DNA of 64,000 nt from Gemmatimonadota bacterium (GTDB taxonomy: Bacteria > Gemmatimonadota > Gemmatimonadetes > Longimicrobiales > Gaopeijiaceae). This document shows, piece after piece, positions 40,501 through 48,857 of the stretch; position 1 is the first letter of the stretch; every line of letters starts with the position of its first letter. The position numbers and the translations under genes were made by a program. Location of the stretch: positions 41,230 through 105,229 of the forward strand of contig VXQO01000017.1 in NCBI GenBank assembly GCA_009838975.1. The letters are read 5' to 3'. The notes beneath the pieces were generated by a model, which was not told where the DNA came from, made no database searches, and was given only the letters and a program-made list of their open reading frames with translations.

Positions 40501-41685
40501 GGGTTGGAAATGGTGGTCGAAATCGATCCCGAGGGCACGCTGGACCCGGCGTTGGGTGTAAGAAGCCGAATACCCGAGACGGGACGGATCGTGTTCAACG
40601 TGGCGGAGATGCCCCCCTTCTCGCTGACCGTGATTCCGTTCGTCTGGAGCGAAACAGCGGATTCGTCGGTAGTCGCCTCGGCAACGGGTATGGAGGCGGA
40701 TCCGGATGGCCATGCTCTGCTGGAGCACACCACCAGCTTGTTGCCCATCAGCGATTTGGACGTTACGGCGCACACTCCGGTCGTAACCTCATCAAACAGT
40801 GTTTTGGAGATTCTCGGCGAGACTGGTGCGATACGGGCCATGGAAGGCGGAAGCGGGAATTGGATGGGCTTGATCGCGCCGCCCGTGGCCGGGGGAGTAG
40901 CAGGGGCGGCCACTGTGGGAGGCGGTTCGGAGAGCGCCTCGATACCTAGCTCCTCCACCATCGCTCACGAGCTGGGACACAACATGGGGCTCTTTCATGC
41001 ACCTTGCGGCAACCCTTCGTGGGTGGATACGGCCTTTCCGCATGCCAACGGATCAATCGGTGCTTGGGGCTACGACTTCCGAAGGCAGGTGTTGGTCGCG
41101 CCGGCGACGCCCGACCTGATGTCTTACTGTGGACCCAGATGGATCAGCGACTACCACTTCGGGAACGCGCTCCGCTATCGCTTGGCCGAGCAAGCCGGCA
41201 CCGGGGCTTCGAGATCCGCCGCGGTTCGATGCCTTTTGCTGTGGGGTGGCGTCGGCGAGGATGGGATTCTGTACTTGGAACCGGCTTTCGTCATGGATGC
41301 GCCGCCGACGCTGCCCCGCAGCGGCGGAGCCTACCGGCTGGCCGGACATGACGCCAGCGGCTCCGAACTGTTTTCGATTCAGTTCGAGATGCAGGAAGTG
41401 GCCGACGCGAACGGGCAGAAGTTGTTCGCGTTCATGATCCCTGTCGAAGTGGATTGGTCCGTAGATCTCACGGACATCATGCTGTCGGGGCCGGAAGGTT
41501 CTGTTTCTCTTGACCGCGACACCGATCGTCCGATGGCGATCCTGCGAAGTCTCTCGAATGGACAGGTCAGAGGCATCCTGCGGAACGTGTCTCCGGCGGC
41601 GGGAGTGCAAGCGGATGCTGGAGGCTCCAGAGTCGACTTGCTGTTCAGCCGCGGGATGCCGGACGTAGCTTCTTGGAGGCGGTAA
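37546..41685 (+). CDS. Secreted protein with Ig-like (BIG_2) repeats, plant-type leucine-rich repeats and metzincin zinc protease domain
   Basis: VTVNPSAAEMAALGETVQLSASVTDQNGQAL-type repeats; ~14 LRRs of LTGPIPSDLGNLANLESLYLESSR type; HELGHNMGLFH + Met-turn LMSYCG; true start may be downstream (e.g. 37693). Confidence 0.88.
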   Translation: MSIASADILVVSFSRQHLRSCSRRERSLLFSTLRSPTHAAGDHARGHPRMRNTRSRHHLKDHRRRFGGDGRCPVASRSRRNLRTRLVPWTGAGLAAVVWAWACGDGAIGPPPDPPRPAVVTVNPSAAEMAALGETVQLSASVTDQNGQALAGTSVSWSISETAVAEVSASGLVAAVGNGTAMITATAGEASGTAAITVDQVVSALAVSPAVDTLLVGDTLRLTAKATDANGHAVEEAKFAWESGDATIATVDSTGLVTAVGAGEVDVMAASSGVTSPAALSVMAPVPTTVTVTPDTVALTALGQSAQFGAEVRDQAGRVMTDAVVSWTSGDTTVVVVDSTGSATAAGNGTATITAGAGEVSGHATALVMQSAGSVILTPSADSVAQGDTLRLRAQALDGNGHGVVGANFDWLSSDASVATVDGFGLVRGIREGTALVSAVTGITQGTAQITVSNPDRAALVAFYEHTDGPNWEWDTNWLTDAPLDTWVGIDTNEFDRVTRLRFQHHQINGALPWEIGDLSELRQLSISSPNLIGEIPSALGKLASLETLSLHGSLIGEIPPELGNVANLEHLYLRGDGLTGPIPSDLGNLANLESLYLESSRLTGPIPSALGDLRNLKALNLSNNLLTGPVPPELGKLAYLERLVLDDNSLAGGIPPELGHLSNLRVLWLSNNELNGEIPTAIGNLANLEGLELGWNTLTGPVPAAIGNLDNLKVLQISKNRLTGTVPKELGALPNLTRLYLNENSLTGGVPRELGSLDKLTHLWLRGNKLTGEIPTELGNLGNLRQLHLGRNRMTGPIPPELGNLTDLEALYLYENDLTGGVPQELASLTRLWVMSFRKNPGLSGVFPSGFVSLRKLVRFFSDDTDLCAPRDTAFLAWLNSVPSQHVKLCGPNDLGAYLTQAVQSNEFPVPLVVGREALLRVFVTAPRPTSERIPAVRARFFLGDSEIHVADIAAKTTAIPTEIDQGSLSRSSQALIPGSVVQPGLEMVVEIDPEGTLDPALGVRSRIPETGRIVFNVAEMPPFSLTVIPFVWSETADSSVVASATGMEADPDGHALLEHTTSLLPISDLDVTAHTPVVTSSNSVLEILGETGAIRAMEGGSGNWMGLIAPPVAGGVAGAATVGGGSESASIPSSSTIAHELGHNMGLFHAPCGNPSWVDTAFPHANGSIGAWGYDFRRQVLVAPATPDLMSYCGPRWISDYHFGNALRYRLAEQAGTGASRSAAVRCLLLWGGVGEDGILYLEPAFVMDAPPTLPRSGGAYRLAGHDASGSELFSIQFEMQEVADANGQKLFAFMIPVEVDWSVDLTDIMLSGPEGSVSLDRDTDRPMAILRSLSNGQVRGILRNVSPAAGVQADAGGSRVDLLFSRGMPDVASWRR

Positions 41686-41815
41686 GCCCGGGCGGCCGGT
41701 GAGAATCGGAATCCACCGCTGAAGTCCTCACCCTACGACCGCTCGGCGAGATCGTCGCGGGCCGAGGCTGTTCCGGGCGATGCCCGGAGAGGTGTTTCGG
41801 CGGTCTCCCGCCGGG

Positions 41816-41915
41816 GCTGGCTCACGCTCCTTATGGTGCGGGAGCCAGCACACGCGATGTTGAACATTCGCGGCTGGCGAGGGGGTGCTGCGCCCCCCCC
41901 TTCGATCCCCCGGCT
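41816..41915 (-). repeat. Multi-hairpin repeat copy E
   Basis: minus strand GGGGGATCGAAGGGGGGGGCGCAGCACCCCCTCGCCAGCC-GCGAATGTTCAACATCGCG-..GCTGGCTC...GAGCCAGC. Confidence 0.75.
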
Positions 41916-42176
41916 TTCCGCTCTGCCGCCAAAGGCCGCAGACGGCTCGGTGACACCATGCCCCCGAACGCCGTGGCTGGTGTAACCGTCCTTGAGCACC
42001 GAACCACCATCGTCGTGGCCGTCCGCGAGGGCGACGGTGAACGGTTCGCCGCTTCCCCGTGAGTTGAGACCCCATCGTGGCGATGCCTTATATTGATGGC
42101 GACGGCACAACCAGTGACGGGAGGTGTCCAAGCCGACCTGAAAAGCTGAGTCGCGCCTCGGTCCACGGAAGTACCA

Positions 42177-43484
42177 ATGCGAAGGAACCTCACGATGAGA
42201 AGAGATCGACAGCCCCAACCTCGGTGGCTTGTCCACGCGACCAGTGCATGGCTATGCGGCGCGCTTGCCCCCCTTGCAGCCTGCGGCGACAACGGGGAAC
42301 CCCCGTCCACCCAAGCCCAATTCACCGATTCGGCCGGCGTGGCAGTCGTCGCCAATCCGCCCGGAGACGCCGCCCACGCCAGCATAGCCCCAGAGCCGGT
42401 CCTCTCCATCGGTGCCGTTGACGGTCCCGACGAAGAGATCTTCGGACGCATCGCCTCGGTTGCGCTCGATGGCGCGGGCAACTTCATCGTCGCCGACGGG
42501 CAGATAGGCGAGATCCGCATCTTCGACGCTGGCGGCGACCACCTCCGCACCCTCGGTGGCGCGGGCGAGGGACCGGGTGAGTTCCGTGCGCTCACGGGCG
42601 CGTGGCCCACGGCGGAAGGCGTCATCGTTGCCGTGGACACGCGGCTCGACCGCATCACGCGCTTCGCCCCGGACGGCAAACTGCTGACAACGGCGACCTT
42701 TGATGGCCCGGGCGAACGGCCCTTGATTCGCCCGATCCGCTTGGCGGGACAGACTGCCTTGCTCAGCCGGGTGCAATCGCTGAACATCCCCTCGCTTCAG
42801 GGCGGCGTGAGCTTGCAGGACGCCCTCGAATCGATCTCGGACCCTCTCGGAAACAGACCCGAGTACATGATCCGGCACGACTTGGCCGGGGCCTTGCTCG
42901 ACACCGTCGCGACCGTGCCCGGCCAAGCCACCCAGACTTCCGGGCAAGGTTCCGGCACCAGCATGTCGATCCAGATCCTGCGGGTCCCCTTCTCGCCCGC
43001 CCCTGCTGCCACCGCGTCGCCGGAAGGCCGCGTTGCCGTCACCACCGGCCGGTCCTACGAATTCTCTCTCCACGGTCCCGCCGGAAGCCTTGAGCGCATC
43101 GTCCGCCTTGCTGAAGATCCGCCCGTCCGCACCGCCGCGCACCTTGAAGCTTGGGTACGCGGCTCTACGCGCGTCGGCGAGTCCCCGGACGATGCCCAAG
43201 TCGAGGCCGCCCTGCGCCGTTACGAGGAGCTACCGATGCCCGACCGGCTCCCCGCTTGGAACTCGCTGCTTATCGCCGACGGGGGCGAGATCTGGGCGCA
43301 GCGCTTCGCGATTCAAGGTGCCGAGACGGTTCGCAGGGACGTGTTCGGTGCGGATGGCAGCTTTCTGGGCCAAGTTGTGGTTCCTGCCCGCTTTCGCATT
43401 CAGCACATTGGCGATGGGAAACTGACCGTCGTCTCCACCGACGATCTTGGCGTCGAGCGCGTAGAGGTCTACGAACTGCGCTGA
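42177..43484 (+). CDS. 6-bladed beta-propeller lipoprotein/secreted protein
   Basis: FGRIASVALDGAGNFIVADGQIGEIRIFDAGGDHLRTLGGAGEGPGEF; lipobox-like LAPLAACGDNG. Confidence 0.8.
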   Translation: MRRNLTMRRDRQPQPRWLVHATSAWLCGALAPLAACGDNGEPPSTQAQFTDSAGVAVVANPPGDAAHASIAPEPVLSIGAVDGPDEEIFGRIASVALDGAGNFIVADGQIGEIRIFDAGGDHLRTLGGAGEGPGEFRALTGAWPTAEGVIVAVDTRLDRITRFAPDGKLLTTATFDGPGERPLIRPIRLAGQTALLSRVQSLNIPSLQGGVSLQDALESISDPLGNRPEYMIRHDLAGALLDTVATVPGQATQTSGQGSGTSMSIQILRVPFSPAPAATASPEGRVAVTTGRSYEFSLHGPAGSLERIVRLAEDPPVRTAAHLEAWVRGSTRVGESPDDAQVEAALRRYEELPMPDRLPAWNSLLIADGGEIWAQRFAIQGAETVRRDVFGADGSFLGQVVVPARFRIQHIGDGKLTVVSTDDLGVERVEVYELR

Positions 43485-43533
43485 CGGCCCATCCCAAGGC
43501 TTGCCTACGTGTTGCGCCGGACTGCGGCGTCTC

Positions 43534-43621
43534 GGGGGATCGAAGGGGTACGCCCCTCGCCAGCCCCAAGTGTAATACTTGGGGTACTCTGGCTCGACGC
43601 CCTTAGCCTGCGTCAAGCCAG
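43534..43621 (+). repeat. Multi-hairpin repeat copy B
   Basis: GGGGGATCGAAGGGGTACGCCCCTCGCCAGCCCCAAGTGTAATACTTGGGGTACTCTGGCTCGACGC...GCGTCAAGCCAG. Confidence 0.75.
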
Positions 43622-43710
43622 CGGCAATGCCGTCTCGACGGCGGAGTAACCGGAGGGCCGCACCGTGGCCCGACCGACCCAAAGCAACGGCTCGCCGGCG
43701 ACCCGTGGGG

Positions 43711-44016
43711 CTACTCCGTACCTGATCCGCCAGCGCCACGGCCCACCCGGCTGCTGAAGTGATTCGATGGCTTGAAGACCGGCGCAACACGCGGTGGAAC
43801 CGCCACCGCCTCGCCCGTTCTGGGGTTGCGGGCCGTGCGTGCCTTGCGGTGCCGCACCTTGAAGGTGCCGAAGCCCCGGATCTCGATGTTGTCGCCACCC
43901 ACCAGCGTGTCCTTCACGGCGTCGAGGAAGGCATCCACCACCAAGGCGCAATCCCGCTTGGTGACTCGCCCCCGGAGCGCATCGGCGGCCTGCTCAACGA
44001 GATCGGCTTTCGTCAT
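43711..44016 (-). CDS. HU family DNA-binding protein
   Basis: MTKADLVEQAADALRGRVTKRDCALVVDAFLDAVKDTLVGGDNIEIRGFGTFKVRHRKARTARNPRTGE. Confidence 0.93.
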   Translation of the reverse strand: MTKADLVEQAADALRGRVTKRDCALVVDAFLDAVKDTLVGGDNIEIRGFGTFKVRHRKARTARNPRTGEAVAVPPRVAPVFKPSNHFSSRVGRGAGGSGTE

Positions 44017-44218
44017 TCTGTTCTCCTCGCCCGCGGTGTGGCCATGTCCTCCTCCCTGTTATGATAGCTTGAGGAGGTGGCCTCCGCGTCAACTCCGCAT
44101 CGCCACGAGCCGAACCGCGTCCTTCGAGAGAGACCTTATCGGATGAGACAGGGTTTCACGGGACGACGGAACGGGAAACGGGGGATCGGCGGCGGTCCAT
44201 GGATTCCGCTACCCGGCG

Positions 44219-44344
44219 TGGAAAGGGTGATTGCAGGGGTGATCAGCGGCCACCGAACGCGATCATAACATATTGTATTATATCATGTTACGTTACCTAA
44301 CGCCATCGGACTGGGAAGCGTATCTCGCGGGCCGGAGGTTCTGA
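44219..44344 (+). pseudogene. Remnant of a P4-type integrase locus (5' leader motif + C-terminal end)
   Basis: GGAAAGGGTGATTGCAGGGGTGATCA parallels leader of integrase 2; downstream LTPSDWEAYLAGRRF* parallels C-termini LMADWESYIAPSS* / LMEQWAEYL.. Confidence 0.5.
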
Positions 44345-44542
44345 CGCCTCCGCGACGGGCTCAGAGGCCGTTTCGGACATCCCAAGGGCTTTTCGGGTGA
44401 TCTACGGGCCGTGGAATCGCCCCAGATCGACGATCTCGGGTCTCCGAGGGGTAGGGGTAGGGCAAAACCGGCCCGCTCGGCACCGAGCGCCGGAGTTTAC
44501 GTCTTCGTCGTTCTTGAGGCGGGCGGCCAAGAGGCCGGGGAG

Positions 44543-44648
44543 CTTGCCCGCGACGGCCCGGTCGAGGCTGTTCCGGGCGATGCCCGTTGGGACGTTTTTG
44601 CGGGTGCCCCGCGTGGCTGGCTTGCCACTGTTATGGTGACAAGCCAGC
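44543..44648 (+). repeat. Partial repeat: GAGGCTGTTCCGGGCGATGCCCG module + GCTGGCTTG..CAAGCCAGC hairpin
   Basis: shares module with 41751-41830 and hairpin 2 of the repeat family. Confidence 0.65.
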
Positions 44649-44749
44649 ATACCCCACAAACTCATACAGATTCGCATCTTCCTGTGTTACTTGAGTTTGC
44701 GCGATTCAGCGACCCCGTTCCCTCCGAATGACTCCCTCCGATTGGGATT

Positions 44750-45913
44750 TCAGGTGCGAGCCCTCGGACGACTCTCCAGAGCCTTCCGAAGCTGTCCCGC
44801 ATCGGCCTGCTGATAGCAACGCAGCACCGTCTGGGGACTCTTCCATCCGCCAAGTTCACAAAGGACCTTGAGCGGAAGGTCCATCAGGTCCGTCGCGAAC
44901 TTCCGGCGCAACGAGTGCCAGCCCCGGCCCCGCTTCGGCTCCAGTCCCGCGAAGGTCTGTGCCTTCCACCACCAGTTATGGGTGCACACGCGGCTGATGC
45001 CCTTCGCGGCGTCCGCCGTTGACGGCAGCACCGGGCCGTTCTTCTTCCCCCGGCCCATCCGTCGCGCTTCTTCCAAGACGGCGATTGCCTCGTCGGTCAA
45101 GGGAGTGATATGCCCGTAGCCCGTCTTCTCGTGCTCCGCCCTCCAGCGGATGGTCTTGTTCTCGAAGTCGATGTCAGGCCACCTGAGCTTGCGGATGGCA
45201 CCGATCCTGTGCCCGGTCTCGTGCGCGAGCACGAAGGCGACATGGAACCGCCACCCGACCTGCCGCGACACATTCAGCATCGCCCGGTACTCGTCCTCGG
45301 TGAGGACGACCCGGTTGGGGTTCTTCTCCCTGGGCTTCCTGAGTCCCCTCAGGGGGTTGGAGTCGAGGAGGAGATTCCCTTCCTCGTCCCGCGACCTCGC
45401 GGCCCAGTTCAGGACGGCCATGAGGAACGTCAGGTCCCATGCGATGGTCCGGTTGCCCACGGGCTCGCCTGACAGGCCAGCCCTGCCCGCTCTCCGGGCT
45501 TGGATGAATCGGTCCCAATCGCGCTGCGAAAGTGTCTCCGGCCTTCGGTCCCTGCCGAAGAAGTCGAGGAACATCGCGGACGCGACACGGTCGCGGTTGC
45601 GGGTCCGCTTCCCCTTCGTCGGGGTGACCTCCTCACCGTAGATGTCAAAGAGCCGCCCCAGAGTGAGCGGCTCGGGTTCAGCTTCGGCCTTGCCGTTGGG
45701 CTCGTGGACCGCGAAGCCCGCGGCGGCCTCGTCGGCCTGCCGCTTCGCGCGAGCCCAATCGCGGTGTTTCAGCGACCGGCTCCGCCTGCGCCCGTTCTCC
45801 CGCCACTCGATCTGAAGCAGGCCGGTCTTCGGATCTGGGAACACCCTGACCCGGTTCCGGCCCCACTCGCCGGCGCTGTAGGAGCGCCGGTCCCGTTTCG
45901 TGCGTGCCATCAT
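44750..45913 (-). CDS. Tyrosine-type site-specific integrase (copy 3)
   Basis: AHETGHRIGAIRKLRWPDIDFENKTIRWRAEHEKTG...HSLRRKFATDLMDLPLKVLCELGGWKSPQTVLRCYQQ. Confidence 0.88.
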   Translation of the reverse strand: MMARTKRDRRSYSAGEWGRNRVRVFPDPKTGLLQIEWRENGRRRSRSLKHRDWARAKRQADEAAAGFAVHEPNGKAEAEPEPLTLGRLFDIYGEEVTPTKGKRTRNRDRVASAMFLDFFGRDRRPETLSQRDWDRFIQARRAGRAGLSGEPVGNRTIAWDLTFLMAVLNWAARSRDEEGNLLLDSNPLRGLRKPREKNPNRVVLTEDEYRAMLNVSRQVGWRFHVAFVLAHETGHRIGAIRKLRWPDIDFENKTIRWRAEHEKTGYGHITPLTDEAIAVLEEARRMGRGKKNGPVLPSTADAAKGISRVCTHNWWWKAQTFAGLEPKRGRGWHSLRRKFATDLMDLPLKVLCELGGWKSPQTVLRCYQQADAGQLRKALESRPRART

Positions 45914-46017
45914 TCCATTCCTCTCTGGATGATGGACTGCACGATCCGCCTGACCCAAAGGTCGCGGAGGGCGTTCGCGCGCGCCAGACTCACGGCTCCC
46001 GTTTGCGAACGCGACCA

Positions 46018-47589
46018 TCAGCGGCTCGGCCCCGCATCGCGGTCCGGCCCGCGCGTCGGCGGCCGTATCACAAGCCGCGACCGCTCGGTCTCGCGGCGGT
46101 GGATGTCCCATAGTACTCGGCCAAGCGTGTCACTTGCCCGTCGAGCCGCTCGATTCGCCGCTGCAAGGCTTCGTTCTCCCCGCTCTGCCGCTCGGCGTGC
46201 TGCCGCAAGGCTTCGACGTATCCTCGCAACACTTCGGCGTACTCGTGCAAGGCTTCGATCTGCCCGGAGTGCCGCCGCTGTTCCTGCTCGTACTGCGCGG
46301 ACAATCTCCGCAAGGCCCTCGTCAACTGCTCCTCTAAAGCGGTCATAGACCTCCTTCACCTGTTCGACAGCTTCACGGCAGGCCGATCGCGCCACGTCCA
46401 GTCCGTGTTGTCCAGCGTCCCCGCTGGCAGTACCACGACCCGCTCTCCCTCGATCTCCAGCAGCGCGACCCCCCAGGTGTCCACCTCCATTTGCGCGAGC
46501 GTCTGCCGCGCGTCCTGGATGTCGTAGTCCAGTTCGGCGAGCGTCTCGATCCGGTCCCGAATGCTCGACGCCAACCAGCGCATCGTCGCCCAGCTTCCGC
46601 CGAAGAAACCGATCCAAAGGCTCAGGCCGACGATCAGGGGCCGTTGCCACGCCTTGGCCAGCAACTCGCGCATGTTCCCGACCGCCACCTCCGTATCGCG
46701 CTCGATTGTACTGAGCGCGTTCCTCGCGACGCGCCGCGAGTTCTCGGCGAGCCGCTTCAGCTCGCTCGCGGTCAACTCCTCGATCTCCCTGCGCTCGCTC
46801 TCCAGCCGTCGCTTCAGCCGGTCGCCCAAGTCGTTCGCGGTCGAAGTTCTCTCCATACAGTTCTCCCTTGAGACGCCACCGGTCCCCGGTCTCGGGGTCC
46901 AGTGCGGTGAGGTATTCCTTGCCTTGGCGCGGCACTTCGAGGCCCGCCTCCCGCAGCGCGGCAACGACATCGTGGCGGCCGCGCACCATGCCGTGCTCGA
47001 CGCGCTGGATCAGGTAGTCCCGGATCAGGTCGCGTGGGGAGGCTTCGAGCCGGAGCCCGGCTCGCAGCTGCGCCGCTTCGATGTAGGCGCGGTGTCCGGG
47101 CTGCTGCACTCTGGCCCTGGCCGGATCGTCCGGGCGGCCCCAGCCGTGCTGGTGGTTGAAGGCGTCCCGGAGCGGATCGAAGGTCCGCTGCCAGCCCGGA
47201 GGGGCAATGTTGAGGCTCCGGCCGGTCTCAAGGTCGCACCGCGCGGCGAGGACGTGGACATGGGCGCCGCCGCCCTCCTCACGGTGCAGCACCGCCGCCC
47301 ATGCGTAGCGGTCGGACTCCAGCCCCGCCCAAGCCGTCTTCTCGAACTCGTCCAGTATCGCCTCGATCTGCTCGTCGGTGGGGTGGTCGTCCGGCGCCCA
47401 TGCGATCACGCCGGAGGTGTACCTGTGCTCGAACTCCAGAGAGTCGGCGACCGCGGCCACCATGTCGGGGTTGCCCCGCAGCACCTCGACGCCCTCGCGC
47501 GGCTTCCCGGCCGCGTCCTGCTCCCCGAGGAGATACTTGGCCGCAGCCCGCGCCGACCCGGTCCCGTGCGCGAGAAACTTAATGTGCAT
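46018..47589 (-). CDS. mobA: MobA-like relaxase (MOBP, MbeA-type)
   Basis: MHIKFLAHGTGSARAAAKYLLGEQDAAGKPREGVEVLRGNP...EGGGAHVHVLAARCDLETGRSLNIAPPGWQRTFDPLRD. Confidence 0.85.
   Translation of the reverse strand: MHIKFLAHGTGSARAAAKYLLGEQDAAGKPREGVEVLRGNPDMVAAVADSLEFEHRYTSGVIAWAPDDHPTDEQIEAILDEFEKTAWAGLESDRYAWAAVLHREEGGGAHVHVLAARCDLETGRSLNIAPPGWQRTFDPLRDAFNHQHGWGRPDDPARARVQQPGHRAYIEAAQLRAGLRLEASPRDLIRDYLIQRVEHGMVRGRHDVVAALREAGLEVPRQGKEYLTALDPETGDRWRLKGELYGENFDRERLGRPAEATAGERAQGDRGVDRERAEAARRELAARREERAQYNRARYGGGGREHARVAGQGVATAPDRRPEPLDRFLRRKLGDDALVGVEHSGPDRDARRTGLRHPGRAADARANGGGHLGGRAAGDRGRAGRGTASGDAGQHGLDVARSACREAVEQVKEVYDRFRGAVDEGLAEIVRAVRAGTAAALRADRSLARVRRSVARIRRSLAAARRAAERGERSLAAANRAARRASDTLGRVLWDIHRRETERSRLVIRPPTRGPDRDAGPSR
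46068..46346 (-). CDS. MbeD/MobD-like coiled-coil mobilization protein, overprinted within mobA
   Basis: MTALEEQLTRALRRLSAQYEQEQRRHSGQIEALHEYAEVL...LQRRIERLDGQVTRLAEYY. Confidence 0.7.
   Translation of the reverse strand: MTALEEQLTRALRRLSAQYEQEQRRHSGQIEALHEYAEVLRGYVEALRQHAERQSGENEALQRRIERLDGQVTRLAEYYGTSTAARPSGRGL
46356..46856 (-). CDS. MbeB-like mobilization protein with TM segment, overprinted within mobA
   Basis: MERTSTANDLGDRLKRRLESERREIEELTASELKRLAENSRRVARNALSTIERDTEVAVGNMRELLAKAWQRPLIVGLSLWIGFFGGSWATMRWLASSIRDRIETL. Confidence 0.7.
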   Translation of the reverse strand: MERTSTANDLGDRLKRRLESERREIEELTASELKRLAENSRRVARNALSTIERDTEVAVGNMRELLAKAWQRPLIVGLSLWIGFFGGSWATMRWLASSIRDRIETLAELDYDIQDARQTLAQMEVDTWGVALLEIEGERVVVLPAGTLDNTDWTWRDRPAVKLSNR

Positions 47590-47920
47590 CGTCGCCGTCC
47601 GGGTTCTCGAAGCGGGCCAGCGCCGTAAGCGCCCGCTCGATGGAGACGAGGCGGGCGAGGACCTCGACGGCCTCGGCCGCCCCCTTGTGGCGATTCGCCC
47701 ACCGCGCGATCTGGTTCAGGTTGTTCCCGATGCGCGCCGCCTCCCGGGTGCGCTCGCGCTCGACCTCCGCGTGCGGCACGGTCCAGGTGCGCGCCCGGTC
47801 GAGCGAACGACGCACCAGATCCGACAGCGTCAAGCCTGCGGAGCGCGCCTTGGCGTGCCACTCGGCACGCTCCGCGTCGCTGGCGCGGACCTTCACCCAA
47901 ACGGGGCGTCCGGCGCTCAC
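47579..47920 (-). CDS. mobC: MobC/MbeC-like mobilization accessory protein
   Basis: VWVKVRASDAERAEWHAKARSAGLTLSDLVRRSLDRAR...RIGNNLNQIARWANRHK. Confidence 0.88.
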   Translation of the reverse strand: MSAGRPVWVKVRASDAERAEWHAKARSAGLTLSDLVRRSLDRARTWTVPHAEVERERTREAARIGNNLNQIARWANRHKGAAEAVEVLARLVSIERALTALARFENPDGDDAH

Positions 47921-47941
47921 GGCGCGCCGTTTCCGTTGCGG

Positions 47942-48091
47942 GGGTCACAGGGGGCAGAGCCCCCCGCCAGCCCCTCCGGGAGACACACGGAGTGTGGCCA
48001 CGGAGGGTAGGCTGGCTTGTTTCCCATAATCATGCAGATTCCCGCGTGATTTGCACGACCGGGTCACGGCGACCACCGCCGTCGCGGTGGT
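47942..48091 (+). other. Candidate oriT region: hairpin repeat copy D plus ACCACCGC-CGTC-GCGGTGGT hairpin
   Basis: nested inverted repeats CCCTCCG..CACAC/GTGTG..CGGAGGG immediately upstream of mobC. Confidence 0.5.
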
Positions 48092-48737
48092 GTCGGGACA
48101 CCTCCGCGAGCGCTCCGGGAGACCCGTTCAGACGGACCTCGCGAAGCGCGGCTGACGGCTGGACGAAGACCGGCGATGCCGGGCCGTCCATGCATTCGGT
48201 AATCCGGAGCGGCGAACGATCTCGCCAGCGCCCATGTCGCTGAGCACGGGCACCGCTTCCGCCTTGGGGTGGATCAACCTGACTACTTGCGACTCCTCCG
48301 GTTCTTCGACTCGTTCGCTCGGGCCGTCCTTCACGCTTCGGTGACCCGAAGGGCGGCATATTACGGATCCCATCCGCGATGGGTTTCAATCCCGCCATCG
48401 AGAACGAAAGTTTCCGAAGCCGGTCCGCGCCGCTCTCGGGAGTCGGTGGAGTGGCACCGTCTTCAGTGGCCGGATCGGAGGGTTCATCCCGAAGGCTGCC
48501 TGGAACGTGAATGCGTGTCCCCGAGAAACACGTTCACTCGCGTGTCGAACAACCTGCTTTTGGCGTCTCCATGCTTGGAACGCTGAAGAGCCGCCCGTCA
48601 GCGAGTCAACCCGTCGGGAAACGCCCTTTATCCAATGGCGTTCAAGGATGTTCGATAACGTAAAGCAGCCGGAGGAGGTCGTCGCCAACGGGCCGGACAA
48701 ACACCCCCGCAACGTCTCGGCGGGCCACCCGCGCGCG

Positions 48738-48857
48738 TCAGCGCGCCGCGTCGTAGGCCAGCCGGAACGCCGTGTCCGTCAGCCACCGTCTGAAGTCCGG
48801 CTTGTCGGCGAACAGCTTGAAGATATCGTCCGGCGCGAAGCGCACTACGAGTCGGGA
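48738..48857 (-). pseudogene. C-terminal fragment of a restriction-type protein (HsdR-like end)
   Basis: frame reads VVRFAPDDIFKLFADKPDFRRWLTDTAFRLAYDAAR*. Confidence 0.35.

Noticed and set aside
48383-48393. GTTTCAATCCC, resembling part of a CRISPR repeat
   Set aside because: Single occurrence, no spaced repeats and no cas genes in window.
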